Assembly: GCA_038502055.1 (NCBI GenBank)
Contig: JAXRKN010000045.1
Coordinates: 2,130,501 to 2,194,500 of the forward strand
Source of the DNA: Tanytarsus gracilentus
Lineage: Eukaryota; Arthropoda; Insecta; Diptera; Chironomidae
Direction: 5' to 3'
DNA: 64,000 nucleotides
A program made the position numbers and the translations under genes. How positions within the stretch are numbered: position 1 is the first letter of the stretch; the number at the start of each line of letters is the position of its first letter. Shown piece by piece: positions 61,135-64,000 of the stretch. The notes beneath the pieces were generated by a model that searched no databases, was not told the origin of the DNA, and saw only the letters and a program-made list of their open reading frames with translations.

Positions 61135-64000
61135 AAAAAGAGAAAAAATTTAAAACTAAAAGTCGTTAAATTTGAGATTTTTAATTTTTCACTAATTAAA
61201 TTTTAATTAAAAAAATGTTAAAAAATTAATTTCAATATTTATCTTCATTCTCCCTGTCTATCCATAATTACACTTATTAAGTCCGAAACTCAGCAAATAA
61301 CTATTATTTATTATAATATCCACCAAAACAACTATCATAAAAATTCTTTTAGCATTCGGTCATAATTTGCCTCTTTAAACAAAAATTACCTTTTTAAAAT
61401 CTCAATTTCCTGCAATAAAAATGATTTTTATCTCCTTGATGTGTGTAAATAAAAGCGATCCATAAAAAAGATCTTAAATGACTCAATGTATGCAAATGTA
61501 ATTCATTTAATGATGAAAATTGTACAAAGAAGATAAATAAAAAATGTTTTAATTGATCATAAAGTTTTGAGCGTGTTTGACCATAAAATTCACACTTGTA
61601 TTTTTTGCAGCTTCAACTGTTATAAAATTTACTAAGATTGTGCAACTTTTCTGAGCTTTCAAGGTGTTCTAACACAACTGTAAGGAATGTACATGTATGA
61701 TTTTTATGTTGGGCGTGGAAAAGCTTTAAACTGCACACAATTGCAACTCGTGATAACATCAAAAGCTTTTTACGCCAGCCAATGAGAAAAATCGCATTTT
61801 TTTGCCATTTCAAATGAAACATAAATTATGCAATTATTAAGTCAATAGACTCTAATTAAATGTCATTAAAAAATTTACTTAAGGACATCACATCATCATC
61901 AATAATCATTAGACTCATTCATAAATAAGTGTCGCTTTAATTAAATAAATTAAAGAAAAGGGAAACTTAAAGAAATGCATATGGATTGTATGAGAAAAAT
62001 ATGAAATCTATTTTTAAAGTCTTCATTCGAATTTGTTTATATTTTTATATATAAATTAATTCAAAATAAGTTTAATTAAAAAGTTAATTAAAGAAATCAG
62101 TTTTTAAAATTTAATTTAAAATATTCAACTGAAGACATTTAATTTCGTACGTACCCATCAACTTCTGTCTGGTTTTCAATCAAATTTTCTCTTTGTCAGA
62201 ATTGAAATATGAAATTTTGGCGATCAATTGAAAATTCATTAACCACAACGAATTTGCAATTAGGGCGCATAGAGCACAAATAGAAAGTAGACATTCATGC
62301 CTCTCTCTCTCTCTCGATTGCACGTTGATCCTTTTGTTAAATAGACCTCTCGGCGACGATAATTAAGTGTGAAGAGCAACGAGAGAAAAATCTTTTGTGA
62401 TAAATGAGGAATAAATTGACTTCACTATCGCCATCAATCCTGACACTCACAAACGCATTCATTTTCACTTTTAATGGACTATCACAAATTGATTAAATCT
62501 GGAGCAGATGCAAATTGTTCATCCGAATATGCTTCATTAACGCTGATGAGGCGAAGCGTCGAGTTAAAAAACGTGTTTCGTTTCGAAAAAATTTCATCAA
62601 CTTTGTTGCTGTCGAGAATCTTAATTTGCACCTTGCATGAATTAATTTCATATAAAAAACTGGCTCGAGTTAATTAAGACTTTATTGTTGAGTAAATTAA
62701 TTTCTTCCTTTTAGTCATCGAGAGTGACTAATTTTTAACTTGTTTGAGGGTTGGAAAATTTTAAATTATTGAGTTAAAATGTGTGAAGAAATAAATGAAA
62801 GATTCATTATTAAAAATTTCTAAAGATTCAAATCCTTAAAACAAAAATTCTTTGAATAATTTTTAGCGTATTCTTTAATATTTCTTCAATTGAATTTATT
62901 TTTTTTAAAACCAAATTTCTTAATATTCCACAAAGCCTCAAAGCACGTTCCACACGTCCACCAATAAAATTTTTAACCGTTCCTCACCCGAAAAATTTTT
63001 ATGCTCAAGACACACTCATGCGGTTCAAGATAGGCCAAGAATATTTACTTATTCGATGATTGCGAAAAGGAATAAATTCAGACCACACACACGACATGAC
63101 ATGAGCGACTGCAAATAAGCTCAGAACCATAACAAAATATTGCTTTCACGTTGCTAAATTGATGATGGCGGTTGAGATTTTTTTGCTACGTGAGTGTATG
63201 CGGTGTGTGTTGGAGGGGAATCAGGAATTGAAATGTTTAAACTTTAAAAATGTTTAAGAAAAATTTTAACGGTTTTTGTTTTAAAAATTAGTATTTCTTT
63301 CTTTGTCAATTTCAACTTTAATTTTTTTCCCCTTCATTTCGCACAATTTTTTTTCCTAAATATTTTTTTGGGACACCAAGAAAGGCAGACACTGGAACAA
63401 AGAGTGAATGAGAGAGCAAAAAAGCAAGCTCAATTTGTTCTGGTTGTGAGTTTATAACTTAATCTCCAATCTCATTTCTCTTTCGGCCTCAACTAAGAAT
63501 GCAGAGTCATTTTAAAAATCAGAAGTAGCAGGAAGAAGAAAAATTTCACAAGAAATCATCGCGCATCCCTTTCGAATGTCTCTATGATGATGTTTTAATT
63601 AATCCTTTTGTTCGAGATTTTTTTTATTCTTTGGAGACAACGAAAAAGTGATTTTCTGCCCGAACATGAAACGCACAAATAATATTTCTGAAAAATCATG
63701 CCGCGGCATGAAAAACTTTTCATCTCCCTCCACTTGCGCTCACATCTGAACAAAATGTGAATTTTATGGATCATTAATGAGAATGCTAAAAGTGTTCATT
63801 TATATATTGAATGAACTGCCACACACACAAATCTCTTCTTCTTCCCACTCGCATCGAGTCGCGGCATTTATTCCTTTGATCGTTCTTCCGAGGATTTTTC
63901 TCTCTCTTTTATTAAATTCTCTTTCGCGCCTCTTTTCTTTATTTCTGATTTATTAAATGAAATCATAATTTTAAGTGATAAAAAAAAGTTGAGCAATTAA
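61135..64000. other. right flank, downstream of lb-C
   Basis: No coding gene seen. It contains AATAAA signals (61448, 61537), non-coding element 3 (62.165-62.525 kb) with a CT run at 62301-62316, and AT-rich sequence up to the edge. Confidence 0.45.
62165..62525 (+). promoter_or_regulatory. paralogous non-coding element 3, copy right of lb-C
   Basis: Partner of 32385-32740 (reverse strand). Best blocks are CAATTGAAAATTCATTAACC at 62225-62244, GCAATTAGGGCGCATA at 62256-62271, and TTTTGTTAAATAGACCTCTC, then GATAATTAAGTGTGAAGAGC, at 62332-62377. Confidence 0.65.

Overview
The window is nuclear DNA of an insect, most likely a nematoceran fly such as a chironomid midge. It is very AT-rich, introns are often only 50-90 bp, and the genes are insect types: a midgut (Cry-receptor type) cadherin, an insect UDP-glycosyltransferase and three ladybird (Lbx) homeobox genes. 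The species was not identified.

Left part (1-21.4 kb), compact metabolic and membrane genes. The last two exons of an unrecognised gene lie at 15-575. A two-exon small membrane protein follows at 1488-1897 (minus). The 19-exon cadherin at 2820-8976 (plus) joins in frame to 1664 residues, with about 12 cadherin repeats, a membrane-proximal domain, one transmembrane helix and a short tail. More small membrane proteins lie at 9163-9547 (minus, with PPxY motifs), 11383-11568 (plus) and 12810-13169 (minus). Between them are a single-exon short-chain dehydrogenase with a TATA/initiator promoter (11838-12590), a repeat element carrying an in-frame 129-bp tandem array and a GGAC microsatellite (9.72-10.57 kb), and a foldback element (13.27-14.0 kb). 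A complete five-exon UDP-glycosyltransferase is at 19413-21400 (minus).

Right part (29.9-64 kb), a ladybird homeobox cluster in a gene-poor regulatory landscape. There are three complete four-exon genes. lb-A (29947-31330) and lb-B (35417-47147) are on the minus strand and lb-C (50710-61134) is on the plus strand. B and C are head to head across 3.6 kb and have introns of 8.7-9.8 kb. Exon 1 (about 770 nt) and the homeobox part of exon 2 are nearly identical in all three, while exons 3-4, introns and flanks have diverged, which suggests ongoing gene conversion. lb-C also has an extra last exon that would complete the homeodomain and stop exactly after residue 60.

I found three pairs of paralogous non-coding elements across the cluster (42.2/52.7 kb, 40.5/57.6 kb, 32.4-32.7/62.2-62.5 kb). 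They are the best candidates for shared enhancers. The last pair, and its position, hints that a fourth ladybird gene may lie just to the right of the window. No tRNA, rRNA or CRISPR was seen.
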